A DNA stretch of 64,000 bases from Variovorax jilinensis (GTDB taxonomy: Bacteria; Pseudomonadota; Gammaproteobacteria; Burkholderiales; Burkholderiaceae_C). The notes below the pieces were generated by a model. The model made no database searches. It saw nothing but the letters and a program-made list of their open reading frames with translations, and was not told the origin of the DNA. Of the stretch, positions 27,326-35,828 are shown in pieces (positions within the stretch are counted from its first letter, which is position 1; each line of letters opens with the position of its first letter). Location of the stretch: assembly GCF_030316885.1 (NCBI RefSeq), contig NZ_JASZYQ010000001.1, forward strand, positions 744,001 through 808,000, read 5' to 3'. Made by a program: the position numbers and the translations under genes.

Positions 27326-27378
27326 CGGCGGCCCCTTGGGGGCACAGCGACCCACACGCAGTGGGGGAGCGTGGGGTC
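27326..27378. repeat. Extragenic palindromic repeat, copy 2 (type A)
   Basis: Second copy of the element at 25427-25487, in the same orientation, again starting with a G/C stem and containing CAGCGACCCACACGCAGTGG and GAGCGTGGGG. It lies directly after the stop codon of the CorA-type gene and before yciV. Confidence 0.8.
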
Positions 27379-27379
27379 C

Positions 27380-28393
27380 CTAGCGCTTCTTGCGCAGGGC
27401 GACCCAGGCCGCGACGGCCGTGAAGCTCACCACGATCGCCACCACGACCCAGAAGCCATGGCCGTCCTCGGCGAGCGGAATGCCGCCCACGTTCATGCCG
27501 AACAGGCCGGCCAGGATGTTGATCGGCAGCGCCAGCACGGTCACGACCGTGAGCACGAACAGGCTGCGGTTGTTGTCCTCGTTGACGCCGGCCGCGATCT
27601 CCTCCTGCAGCAGCTTGATGCGTTCCTGCAGCGCCCCCATGTCGCGCAGCACCACCGAGAAGGCCTCGGTCGAGCCGCGCAGCTCCTGCACGTCGGGCTC
27701 GGTCATCCAGCTCGGCGGGCTCTGCAGCAGCCGGAACAACGCCGCCGGTTCGGGCGCCAGCAGTCGCTGCAGCCGCACCAGCACGCGTCGCAGGACGCCG
27801 AGCCGCATCCGCTTGTGGTCGAGCCGGCCGGCCAGCAGGTCGTCCTCGATGTCGTCGACCCGCAGGGTGACGCCGCGCACGACATTCACGAGCACGTCGG
27901 CCTGCATGCGCAACAGGTGCTCGAGCAGCTCGGTGCTCGAGCGCGGCGCGTCGCCGGCCTTGACCGCGGTGCGCAGCGCGTCGACCGAGCGCAGCGGCTG
28001 GGTGCGGGCCGTCACCACGAGACGCGGGCCGACGCTGATCCACAGCGTCGAGATGTCGGACGGCTCGAAGCTGAACTCGAAGTGCACGTCGTTGATCACC
28101 GCGATCAGGGAATCGTCGGCACGCTCGATGCGGGTCGAATGCAGGCCTTCGCGCAGCGTCTCGAAGAACAGCGGCGAAAGGCCGGCATGGCGCTGCAGCC
28201 AGCGTTCGGCCGGGGCCTGGCTCAGGTTGAAGTGCAGCCACAGGTAGGCGCCCGGCGGCGTGCCCGCGGCCAGCCAGTCGGCCGCCTGGGCGGAATCGAC
28301 GGCCCGGGTCGGCTCGGGCGCGGCGGCGTCGAACAGCCAGCCGCAGATCAATCCGGCGTCGTCGCTGCCATAGGCGCCAGCGATCGAATTCAT
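27380..28393 (-). CDS. CorA-family transporter (ZntB-like)
   Basis: A 337-residue CorA/ZntB-type divalent cation channel or transporter. A large cytosolic N-terminal domain with long helices precedes two C-terminal membrane helices. The signature GMN is at 299-301 (GMNVGG), between the helices. The EDG-containing loop after GMN and the overall size fit ZntB-like zinc transport better than classic Mg2+ CorA, but this is only suggestive. Its stop codon abuts a type A repeat. Divergent from ppk2 by 150 bp. Confidence 0.87.
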   Translation of the reverse strand: MNSIAGAYGSDDAGLICGWLFDAAAPEPTRAVDSAQAADWLAAGTPPGAYLWLHFNLSQAPAERWLQRHAGLSPLFFETLREGLHSTRIERADDSLIAVINDVHFEFSFEPSDISTLWISVGPRLVVTARTQPLRSVDALRTAVKAGDAPRSSTELLEHLLRMQADVLVNVVRGVTLRVDDIEDDLLAGRLDHKRMRLGVLRRVLVRLQRLLAPEPAALFRLLQSPPSWMTEPDVQELRGSTEAFSVVLRDMGALQERIKLLQEEIAAGVNEDNNRSLFVLTVVTVLALPINILAGLFGMNVGGIPLAEDGHGFWVVVAIVVSFTAVAAWVALRKKR

Positions 28394-28543
28394 GGTGCGA
28401 CGAGGGGCATGGTGCTTAAGCCGCCGGATGATCGCCGCGCCATGTGTCAGCCGTGTGACGACCCCGGGTCTGCGTACTTCCTGTCACGGGACGGTCATGC
28501 GGTGGCGTCAGGATCGCCTTTTGTTCGTCTTTCGAGTGCCACC

Positions 28544-29461
28544 ATGACCCTTCCGAGTAATCTGCATGACCACGAAGACCTGATGGCGCGCCTGGCGCGC
28601 GACCTGGTCGACAGCTACGACGAGGAGATCGAACTCGAACTCGAGGACCGCAGCCTCGATGAACTCGACGGCGGCAGAGTCACCGACAAGGCAGCCCGCC
28701 AGGCCTATTTCAGGGAGCTGTTCCGGCTCCAGGGCGAACTGGTCGAACTGCAGGACTGGGTCCAGAGCAGCGGGCAGAAGGTCGTGATCCTGTTCGAGGG
28801 GCGCGACGCGGCCGGCAAGGGCGGCGTCATCAAGCGCATCACGCAGCGGCTCAATCCGCGCGTGGCGCGGGTGGCGGCGCTGCCCGCACCCAACGACCGC
28901 GAGCGCACGCAGTGGTACTTCCAGCGCTATGTGGCACATCTGCCCGCGGCCGGCGAGATGGTGCTGTTCGATCGCAGCTGGTACAACCGCGCCGGCGTCG
29001 AGCGCGTGATGGGCTTCTGCTCCGATGAGGAGTACGAGGAGTTCTTCCGCACCGTGCCCGACTTCGAGCGCATGCTGGTGCGTTCGGGCATCAAGCTCAT
29101 CAAGTACTGGTTCTCGATCACCGACGAGGAGCAGCACATGCGCTTCCTCGGCCGCATTCACGATCCGCTCAAGCAATGGAAGCTGAGCCCGATGGACCTC
29201 GAGTCGCGCCGCCGCTGGGAGGAATACACCAAGGCCAAGGAGACGATGCTCGAGCGCACCCACATCCCCGAGGCGCCCTGGTGGGTGGTGCAGGCGGTCG
29301 ACAAGAAGAAGGCGCGGCTCAACTGCATCAGCCACCTGCTGGATCAGCTGCCCTACCACGACGTGCCGCATCCACCGGTGGAGCTTCCGGCGCGCGTGCG
29401 CAACGCCGACTACCTGCGCCATCCGGTGCCGGCCAGCATGTACGTGCCCGAGAAATATTGA
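28544..29461 (+). CDS. ppk2: Polyphosphate kinase 2
   Basis: A 305-residue PPK2, which transfers phosphate between polyphosphate and nucleotides (usually GDP/ADP phosphorylation). Walker A is GRDAAGKGG (86-94), and the Walker B/lid region is FDRSWYNRAGVERVMGF (142-158). The C-terminal EAPWWVVQAVDKKKARLN is the family's conserved end. The acidic N-terminal 45 residues precede the core. Single-domain size suggests class I PPK2; nucleotide preference cannot be told. No ribosome site is seen before the ATG. Confidence 0.95.
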   Translation: MTLPSNLHDHEDLMARLARDLVDSYDEEIELELEDRSLDELDGGRVTDKAARQAYFRELFRLQGELVELQDWVQSSGQKVVILFEGRDAAGKGGVIKRITQRLNPRVARVAALPAPNDRERTQWYFQRYVAHLPAAGEMVLFDRSWYNRAGVERVMGFCSDEEYEEFFRTVPDFERMLVRSGIKLIKYWFSITDEEQHMRFLGRIHDPLKQWKLSPMDLESRRRWEEYTKAKETMLERTHIPEAPWWVVQAVDKKKARLNCISHLLDQLPYHDVPHPPVELPARVRNADYLRHPVPASMYVPEKY

Positions 29462-29540
29462 CTGGCCCCGTGCGCGGGGATCGGGTGGATCGCGGGCGCC
29501 TAAGCTGCTACCGTGTCCGGACCCGCTCCCGCGCAAGTCC

Positions 29541-30596
29541 ATGGCCCGCCGCACCCTTTCTTCCACGCTGACGCGCGCCTACAAGCGCAACCTCAAGGCG
29601 CTCACGAAAGCGACGCTGGGGAGCGGCAAGCGGATCGCGACCCAGGTGAAGCGCGCGGCGGTGAAGCAGTTGAAGCCGCCACCGGGGCGCGGCGACTGGC
29701 TGGCCGGTGCGGCGCTCGGCCCCGCGGGCGCGCGTCGCTGGCACCTCTACCGTCCGCCCGGTCTTCAGTTGGCACCCGGCGAGAAGCTGCCGCTCATGGT
29801 GATGCTGCACGGCTGCGGCCAGACCGGGCGCGACTTCGCGGTGAGCACGCGCATGAACCGGCTCGCCGATCGCGAGCGCTTCCTCGTCCTCTACCCTGAG
29901 CAGGACCGCATCGCGCACCCACAGGGCTGCTGGAACTGGTATGAGCGTCGTTCGGGCAAGGCCGATGCCGAGGCCTCGACGCTGATGGCCGCGGTCGACC
30001 AGGTGCTGCTGCTCTATCCGGCCGACCGCGAGCGCGTCGCGATCTGCGGGCTGTCGGCCGGCGCGAGCATGGCGGCCCTGGTCGCGACCCGCTATCCACT
30101 GCGCTTCAAGGCGGTGGCGATGCATTCGGGCGTGGCGCCCGGCGCCGCGAAGTCGCCGGCCACGGCGCTCGGCGCGATGCGGGGGCAGAACGTGCCGCCG
30201 ATGCCCGCCACCGCGGTCGGCAAGGCGATGGGCGCCGCGGCCCAGTTCACGACGCTGCCGCCGCTGCTGGTGCTCCATGGCGATGCGGATGCCGTGGTGT
30301 CGGCCAGCAACGCGACCAGCACCGCCGCGGTCTGGGCCGCCGCGACCGGCGCGCGGCCCGGCGCGCCGAGGGTGCAGCAGCGCGGCAAGCGGCATCCGAT
30401 GACCGTCACCGACTACACGCGCCGTGGCGCGACCGCGGTCACGTTGTGCGAGATCAAGGGCCTGGGCCATGCCTGGAGCGGCGGTGCGGCCAGCATGCTG
30501 TTCAGCGACGCCGCCGGCCCGGATGCCTCGAGGCTGGTGTGGGCCTTTGCGCAGCGGCAGTTCCGACTCGGCCAGGCGATCCTGCCGCCGCCATGA
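29541..30596 (+). CDS. PHB depolymerase-family esterase
   Basis: A 351-residue alpha/beta hydrolase of the PHB depolymerase/LpqC esterase family. The oxyanion region is MLHGCGQTG, the nucleophile is S172 in GLSAG, there is an Asp in HGDADAVV, and the catalytic His is in GHAWSGG. The N-terminal 50 residues are strongly basic with no signal peptide, so a cytosolic or granule-associated enzyme is more likely than a secreted one. It may mobilise polyhydroxybutyrate or hydrolyse other esters. It is followed 16 bp later by a lipase-family gene. Confidence 0.87.
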   Translation: MARRTLSSTLTRAYKRNLKALTKATLGSGKRIATQVKRAAVKQLKPPPGRGDWLAGAALGPAGARRWHLYRPPGLQLAPGEKLPLMVMLHGCGQTGRDFAVSTRMNRLADRERFLVLYPEQDRIAHPQGCWNWYERRSGKADAEASTLMAAVDQVLLLYPADRERVAICGLSAGASMAALVATRYPLRFKAVAMHSGVAPGAAKSPATALGAMRGQNVPPMPATAVGKAMGAAAQFTTLPPLLVLHGDADAVVSASNATSTAAVWAAATGARPGAPRVQQRGKRHPMTVTDYTRRGATAVTLCEIKGLGHAWSGGAASMLFSDAAGPDASRLVWAFAQRQFRLGQAILPPP

Positions 30597-30612
30597 ATGC
30601 AGGACCTCGCAG

Positions 30613-31467
30613 ATGACCTCCTCGATCCCCTACGACGCCAGCCGCAGCGCCCTCTACACGCCCGAGCGGCGCGACACGGTGTTCGTGGCCGGCCGCAGCC
30701 ACACGCCTGTCGAGTGGGCGGTCGAGGCGGCTCGGCTCACCTACTACCGGGCCGACGAATCGGCGACCGAGCTGGCGCGCCTGGCCGCGGCGCTTGCAGC
30801 CGCGGGCTTCGGTGCGCCCACGCTGTTCGCCGACGGCGCCACCTTCGCTTTCGGCTGCCTGCATGGCGGCGACGGCAGTGCGCTGGTGGCTTTCCGGGGC
30901 ACGCAGCCGGACGAGATCCGCCACCTCGCGACCAACCTTCAGGCGCAGCAGACCGACTGGAACGAAAGTGGCGGCCGCGTGCACGCCGGCTTCGCCAAGG
31001 CCGCCCGCTCGGTGCTGCCGCAGATCGGTGCCTGGCTGGGCGGCCCGGCCCGCGAGCACGCCCGGCTGATCCTCGCCGGCCACAGCCTCGGCGCCGCACT
31101 CGCGACGCTGGCCGCGACGGTGCTGCGGCCGGCCCTGCTCGTGACGCTGGGTTCGCCGCGCGTCGGCGATTCGGATTTCGTGGCCGCGCTCGCGAAGCAT
31201 CACGTGCTGCGCGTGGTCGACGGCTGCGACATCGTCACGCAGCTGCCGCCGGCGCTCTCGTTCTACGCCCACGCAGGCGCCGTCAACTACATCCGCTGTG
31301 TCGACGGCGTCTGCGTCGAGGAGCCGAGCCCGGCGGAGATCGACGCCGACCGCCTCGAGGGCCGGGCCCGCTACGCGACAGAGCATGCCTGGCGCAGCGG
31401 CTCGGTGCTGCTGCGCGAGCTGGCCGATCACGCGCCGATCAACTACGTGCGCGCCTTCTTCGACTAG
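30613..31467 (+). CDS. Class 3 lipase-family protein
   Basis: A 284-residue alpha/beta hydrolase of the lipase class 3 type. Nucleophile S158 lies in GHSLGAALA; FRGTQPDEIRH is the early conserved strand and turn, and LVTLGSPRVGD follows the nucleophile. No signal peptide. It starts 16 bp after the esterase gene and is probably co-transcribed. Substrate unknown; members hydrolyse acylglycerols or phospholipids. Confidence 0.85.
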   Translation: MTSSIPYDASRSALYTPERRDTVFVAGRSHTPVEWAVEAARLTYYRADESATELARLAAALAAAGFGAPTLFADGATFAFGCLHGGDGSALVAFRGTQPDEIRHLATNLQAQQTDWNESGGRVHAGFAKAARSVLPQIGAWLGGPAREHARLILAGHSLGAALATLAATVLRPALLVTLGSPRVGDSDFVAALAKHHVLRVVDGCDIVTQLPPALSFYAHAGAVNYIRCVDGVCVEEPSPAEIDADRLEGRARYATEHAWRSGSVLLRELADHAPINYVRAFFD

Positions 31468-31500
31468 CGCGCTTGCGTTGACCGGGCCGGGCGACCACCG

Positions 31501-31516
31501 TACGCCACCCGGCGTA
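31501..31516. promoter_or_regulatory. Inverted repeat upstream of urtA
   Basis: TACGCC, 4 nt, GGCGTA: a perfect 6-bp inverted repeat, 65 bp before the urtA ATG. It is a possible operator or small hairpin; no sigma-54 promoter (TGGCAC-N5-TTGCA) is seen. Confidence 0.35.
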
Positions 31517-31581
31517 TTTCCGCGCCGACGCCCCATCCGCAGACTCCTTCCCATCGTTCACACCAACAGGAGAAGGTTTCC

Positions 31582-32850
31582 ATGCAACGTCGATTCACAC
31601 TCAAGGCGCTCACCGCCGCCGTCGCCCTCGCGGGCCTGACCGCCGTTCCTGCGTTCGCGCAGGACACCATCAAGGTCGGCGTGCTGCACTCGCTGTCCGG
31701 CACGATGGCGATCTCCGAGACCGTCCTCAAGGACACGGTGCTGATGGCGATCGACGAGATCAATGCCAAGGGCGGCCTGCTCGGCAAGAAGCTCGAGCCC
31801 GTGGTGGTCGACCCGGCCTCCAACTGGCCGCTGTTCGCCGAGAAGACCAAGCAGCTGCTGGGCCAGGACAAGGTTGCCGTGATCTTCGGCTGCTGGACCT
31901 CGGTGTCGCGCAAGTCGGCGCTGCCGGTGCTCGAGGAAATGAACGGCCTGCTGTTCTACCCCGTGCAGTACGAAGGCGAAGAGCTCAGCAAGAACGTGTT
32001 CTACACCGGTGCCGCGCCCAATCAGCAGGCGATTCCCGCGGTCGACTACCTGATGAGCAAGGAAGGTGGCGGCGCCAAGCGCTGGGTGCTGCTGGGCACC
32101 GACTACGTCTATCCGCGCACCACCAACAAGATCCTGCGCGCCTACCTCAAGAGCAAGGGCGTGAAGGATTCGGACATCGACGAGAAGTACACGCCCTTCG
32201 GCCACAGCGACTACCAGACCATCGTCGCCGACATCAAGAAGTTCTCGGCCGGCGGCAAGACCGCCGTGGTCTCGACCATCAACGGCGACTCCAACGTGCC
32301 CTTCTACAAGGAACTCGGCAACGCCGGCCTGAAGGCCAAGGACGTGCCGGTGGTTGCCTTCTCGGTGGGCGAGGAAGAGCTGCGCGGCGTCGACACCAAG
32401 CCGCTGGTCGGCCACCTGGCCGCCTGGAACTACTTCATGAGCCTCAAGAACCCGACCAACACGGCGTTCATCAAGCAGTGGAGCGACTACGCCAAGGCCA
32501 AGAACATCGCCGGCCACAAGGACAAGCCGCTGACCAACGATCCGATGGAAGCCACCTGGATCGGCGTCCACATGTGGGCGCAGGCGGTCGAGAAGGCCAA
32601 GAGCACCGACACCGACAAGGTGATCGCGGCGATGGCCGGCCAGACCTTCACCGCACCTTCGGGCATCGTCTCGAAGATGGACGAGAAGAACCATCACCTG
32701 CACAAGAGCGTGTTCATCGGCGAGATCAAGGCCGACGGCCAGTTCAACGTGGTGTGGAAGACGCCGGGCCCGGTCAAGGCCAAGCCGTGGAGCCCGTTCA
32801 TCGAAGGCAACGACAAGAAGCCCGATCAGCCCGCCGGAAAATCGATGTAA
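31582..32850 (+). CDS. urtA: Urea ABC transporter substrate-binding protein
   Basis: A 422-residue periplasmic urea-binding protein of the Leu/Ile/Val-binding fold. It has a Sec signal peptide of about 26 residues (cleavage after PAFA) and the family start DTIKVGVLHSLSGTMAIS. The conserved GCWTSVSRK and DPASNWPLFAEK segments are typical of UrtA. The ATG follows CAGGAGAAGG at good spacing. First gene of urtABCDE. A 195-bp gap with a hairpin repeat follows, which may cut transcription so that UrtA is made in excess. Confidence 0.97.
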   Translation: MQRRFTLKALTAAVALAGLTAVPAFAQDTIKVGVLHSLSGTMAISETVLKDTVLMAIDEINAKGGLLGKKLEPVVVDPASNWPLFAEKTKQLLGQDKVAVIFGCWTSVSRKSALPVLEEMNGLLFYPVQYEGEELSKNVFYTGAAPNQQAIPAVDYLMSKEGGGAKRWVLLGTDYVYPRTTNKILRAYLKSKGVKDSDIDEKYTPFGHSDYQTIVADIKKFSAGGKTAVVSTINGDSNVPFYKELGNAGLKAKDVPVVAFSVGEEELRGVDTKPLVGHLAAWNYFMSLKNPTNTAFIKQWSDYAKAKNIAGHKDKPLTNDPMEATWIGVHMWAQAVEKAKSTDTDKVIAAMAGQTFTAPSGIVSKMDEKNHHLHKSVFIGEIKADGQFNVVWKTPGPVKAKPWSPFIEGNDKKPDQPAGKSM

Positions 32851-32924
32851 CTGGGCTCGCCCCCAGGTTGCCCGGCACTTCGTGTCCGGGCACCCACCCC
32901 CTACCGGGGAGGATGCAACCACCC

Positions 32925-33005
32925 CCGAACTCGCTCACTTCGTGTAGCGAGGTCCCCCTCGAGGGGGTAACACCAGCGGCCCGGCGAAGCCGGTTCCGCG
33001 GTGTT
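32925..33005. repeat. Composite hairpin repeat inside the urt operon (type B)
   Basis: Three consecutive hairpins: CTCGCTCAC/GTG-AGCGAG around TTC, the palindrome CCCCCTCGAGGGGG (32954-32967), and CCGGC-GAA-GCCGG (32981-32993) extended by flanking CACC/GGTG arms. It lies between urtA and urtB and resembles the extragenic repeats of Comamonadaceae. Confidence 0.65.
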
Positions 33006-33045
33006 CCTGGATCAGATACGGAACGTCGCCAGTCTTCTCATTCCT

Positions 33046-34626
33046 ATGCGCCTTATTCAATTCTGCCTGGCGGCGCTCATGCTGCTGTTGGCCCTTCCGG
33101 GTCACGCGCTCACCAACGAGGAAGCCAAGGCCATCGCCTCGGGCGAATCCGAGGAGCGCATCGCGGCCCTCAACAAGGCGGTGACCACTGCCGACGAGAA
33201 GACGGCGGCCTTCATCCAGGCGATGGCGGACGACGCGGTCAAGTTCACTGCGACGAAGGTGTTCGTCATCAAGGACGACAAGGCCTACGATCCCGTCACG
33301 GGCGCCGAGCAGACGCTGCCGGCCGACGCCGAGGACGTGGTCAACAACAACATGATGCGCGGCGCCCTCGATGCCGCGCAGGCAGCGCTCAAGCTCACGA
33401 GCAAGGACGACGCGCAGCGCTCCGAAGCGGCGCTGGCCCTGTTCAAGGAGCCCGACGAGTCGCGGCTGCCGATGGTCGAGAAGGCGCTGGCCGCCGAGAC
33501 CAACCCGAAGATCAAGGCGCAGCTCGAACTGGTGCGCGCCGCCAGCATGCTCACGAGCACCGACAAGGGCAAGCGCCTCGCCGCCGCCACCGACCTCGGC
33601 GCCAGCCGCAGCCCCGACACCAAGCTGCTGCTGAACCAGCGGCTGGCCGACGAGACCGAGGCCGACGTCAAGGCCGCCATCGTGGCCTCGATCGCGAGCA
33701 TCGACGGCTCGCTGGTCTGGGGCGACCGCATCAACGCCATCTTCAGCGGCATCAGCCTCGGCTCGGTACTGCTGCTGTCCGCGCTCGGCCTCGCCATCAC
33801 CTACGGCCTGATGGGCGTCATCAACATGGCGCACGGCGAACTGATGATGATCGGCGCCTATGCGACCTACGTGGTGCAGGGCGTGTTCCAGCGCTACTTC
33901 CCCGAATCGGCCTTCGGCTGGTACCTGGTGGCGGCGATCCCCGTGGCCTTCATGGCCTCGGCGCTGGTCGGCGCAGTGCTCGAGCGCGGCGTGATCCGCT
34001 TCCTGTACGGCCGCCCGCTCGAGACGCTGCTGGCCACCTGGGGCATCTCGCTGGTGCTGCAGCAGCTGGTGCGCTCGATCTTTGGCGCCCAGAACGTCGG
34101 CGTCGAGAACCCGTCGTGGATGAGTGGCGGCCTGACCATGCTGAGCAACGTGGTGCTGCCGTGGAACCGCATCGGCATCATCATCTTCGCGGGACTGGTG
34201 CTGCTCGCGATGGCCTGGCTGATCGGCCGCACGCGGCTTGGCCTGTTCGTGCGCGGCGTGACGCAGAACCGCCCGATCGCCTCCTGCATGGGCGTCAACA
34301 CCGCCCGCATCGATACCTATGCCTTCGCTCTCGGCTCGGGCATCGCGGGCCTGGCGGGCTGCGCGCTCTCGCAGATCGGCAACGTCGGCCCCGACCTCGG
34401 CCAGAGCTACATCGTCGACTCGTTCATGGTGGTCGTGATGGGCGGCGTCGGCCAGCTCGCGGGCACCGTGTACGCGGCCATGGGCCTGGGCATCCTCAAC
34501 AAGTTCATCGAAGGCTGGGCCGGCGCGGTGCTCGCGAAGATCGCGGTGCTGGTCTTCATCATCATCTTCATCCAGAAGCGTCCGCAGGGCATCTTCGCCA
34601 TGAAGGGCCGGAGCGCAGAAGCATGA
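33046..34626 (+). CDS. urtB: Urea ABC transporter permease UrtB
   Basis: A 526-residue inner-membrane permease of the LivH type. It begins with a signal-like helix and a periplasmic N-terminal domain of about 200 residues (KAIASG and DTKLLL regions), which is characteristic of UrtB. The LivH-like membrane core (about 225-520) follows, with GVINMAHGELMMIGAY and GRPLETLLATWG. The ATG at 33046 is chosen because it starts the signal helix; a GTG at 33001 would add 15 residues. Its stop overlaps urtC (ATGA). Confidence 0.95.
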   Translation: MRLIQFCLAALMLLLALPGHALTNEEAKAIASGESEERIAALNKAVTTADEKTAAFIQAMADDAVKFTATKVFVIKDDKAYDPVTGAEQTLPADAEDVVNNNMMRGALDAAQAALKLTSKDDAQRSEAALALFKEPDESRLPMVEKALAAETNPKIKAQLELVRAASMLTSTDKGKRLAAATDLGASRSPDTKLLLNQRLADETEADVKAAIVASIASIDGSLVWGDRINAIFSGISLGSVLLLSALGLAITYGLMGVINMAHGELMMIGAYATYVVQGVFQRYFPESAFGWYLVAAIPVAFMASALVGAVLERGVIRFLYGRPLETLLATWGISLVLQQLVRSIFGAQNVGVENPSWMSGGLTMLSNVVLPWNRIGIIIFAGLVLLAMAWLIGRTRLGLFVRGVTQNRPIASCMGVNTARIDTYAFALGSGIAGLAGCALSQIGNVGPDLGQSYIVDSFMVVVMGGVGQLAGTVYAAMGLGILNKFIEGWAGAVLAKIAVLVFIIIFIQKRPQGIFAMKGRSAEA

Positions 34627-35828
34627 CCAAACTACCCACCAAGGGCCCGCTGCTGAGCGGCAAGGGCTGGACCGCCTTCTTCGTTGCCCTGATCGCGGTC
34701 TGCGCGCTGGCGCCGATGCTCAACATGCTGGTGCCCGAGGGCAGCGCGCTGCACATGAGCGACTACGCGGTGGCGCTGGTCGGCAAGATCATGTGCTACG
34801 CCATCTGCGCGCTGGCGATGGACCTGATCTGGGGCTACACCGGCATCCTCTCGCTCGGCCACGGCCTGTTCTTCGCGCTCGGCGGCTACGTGATGGGCAT
34901 GTACCTCATGCGCCAGATCGGCCGCGACGGCAACTACAAGAGCGATCTGCCCGACTTCATGGTGTTCCTCGACTGGAAGACGCTGCCCTGGCACTGGACC
35001 TTCAGCGACAGCTTCATTGCCACGCTGATCATGATCGTCGCGGTGCCGGGCCTGATCGCCTTCGTATTCGGCTTCTTCGCCTTCCGCTCGCGCATCAAGG
35101 GCGTCTACTTCTCGATCATCACGCAGGCCATGACCTTCGCCGCGATGCTGCTGTTCTTCCGCAACGAGACCGGCTTCGGCGGCAACAACGGCTTCACCGA
35201 CTTCAAGCGCATCCTGGGCATCCCGATGCAGACGCAGGAGATGCGCATGACGCTGTTTGCGCTCACCGGCCTCACGCTGCTGGGCTTCTTCCTGTTCTCG
35301 AAGTGGCTGATCGCGAGCAAGTTCGGCCGCGTGCTGCAGGCCATCCGCGATGCGGAGACCCGCGTCATGTTCTCGGGCTACAGCCCGCTCGGCTACAAGC
35401 TCACGATCTGGGTCATCTCGGCCATCATGTGCGGAGTGGCCGGCGCGCTCTACGTGCCGCAGGTCGGCATCATCAACCCGGGCGAGATGAGCGCGGCCAA
35501 CTCGATCGAGATCGCGATCTGGGCCGCGGTCGGCGGCCGGGCCACGCTGATCGGGCCGATCATCGGCGCCTTCGTCGTCAACGGCGCGAAGAGCTGGCTC
35601 ACGGTGGCCTATCCCGAGTACTGGCTGTACTTCCTGGGTGCGCTGTTCATCGCGGTCACGCTGTTCCTGCCCGACGGCATCGTCGGCCTGGTGAAGAAAT
35701 GGAAGGCGCGCATCAAGGCACCGAGCGCGGGGCGGCGCGAGGCGCAGCGCTCGCTGGCGGCCGAACAGGGCGTCGAGGCCTCGGCCCTGGCACCGCTCGC
35801 GGTCGACGCCAAGGGAGCCCGCGCATGA
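34623..35828 (+). CDS. urtC: Urea ABC transporter permease UrtC
   Basis: A 401-residue LivM-type permease, partner of UrtB in the membrane pore. About ten hydrophobic helices; conserved segments include ILSLGHGLFFALGGYVMGMY, RNETGFGGNNG and IRDAETRVMFSGY. A basic Ala-rich cytosolic tail of about 40 residues ends the protein. The ATG overlaps the urtB stop by 4 bp and its own stop overlaps urtD, so translation is coupled along the operon. Confidence 0.97.
   Translation: MTKLPTKGPLLSGKGWTAFFVALIAVCALAPMLNMLVPEGSALHMSDYAVALVGKIMCYAICALAMDLIWGYTGILSLGHGLFFALGGYVMGMYLMRQIGRDGNYKSDLPDFMVFLDWKTLPWHWTFSDSFIATLIMIVAVPGLIAFVFGFFAFRSRIKGVYFSIITQAMTFAAMLLFFRNETGFGGNNGFTDFKRILGIPMQTQEMRMTLFALTGLTLLGFFLFSKWLIASKFGRVLQAIRDAETRVMFSGYSPLGYKLTIWVISAIMCGVAGALYVPQVGIINPGEMSAANSIEIAIWAAVGGRATLIGPIIGAFVVNGAKSWLTVAYPEYWLYFLGALFIAVTLFLPDGIVGLVKKWKARIKAPSAGRREAQRSLAAEQGVEASALAPLAVDAKGARA

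Noticed and set aside
32954..32967. CCCCCTCGAGGGGG as an intrinsic terminator of urtA
   Set aside because: No T-run follows and the downstream urt genes clearly belong to the operon. Kept as part of a repeat that may only attenuate.
33001..33045. GTG start of urtB at 33001
   Set aside because: It would add 15 residues before the signal helix and start inside the hairpin repeat. The ATG at 33046 begins the signal directly.
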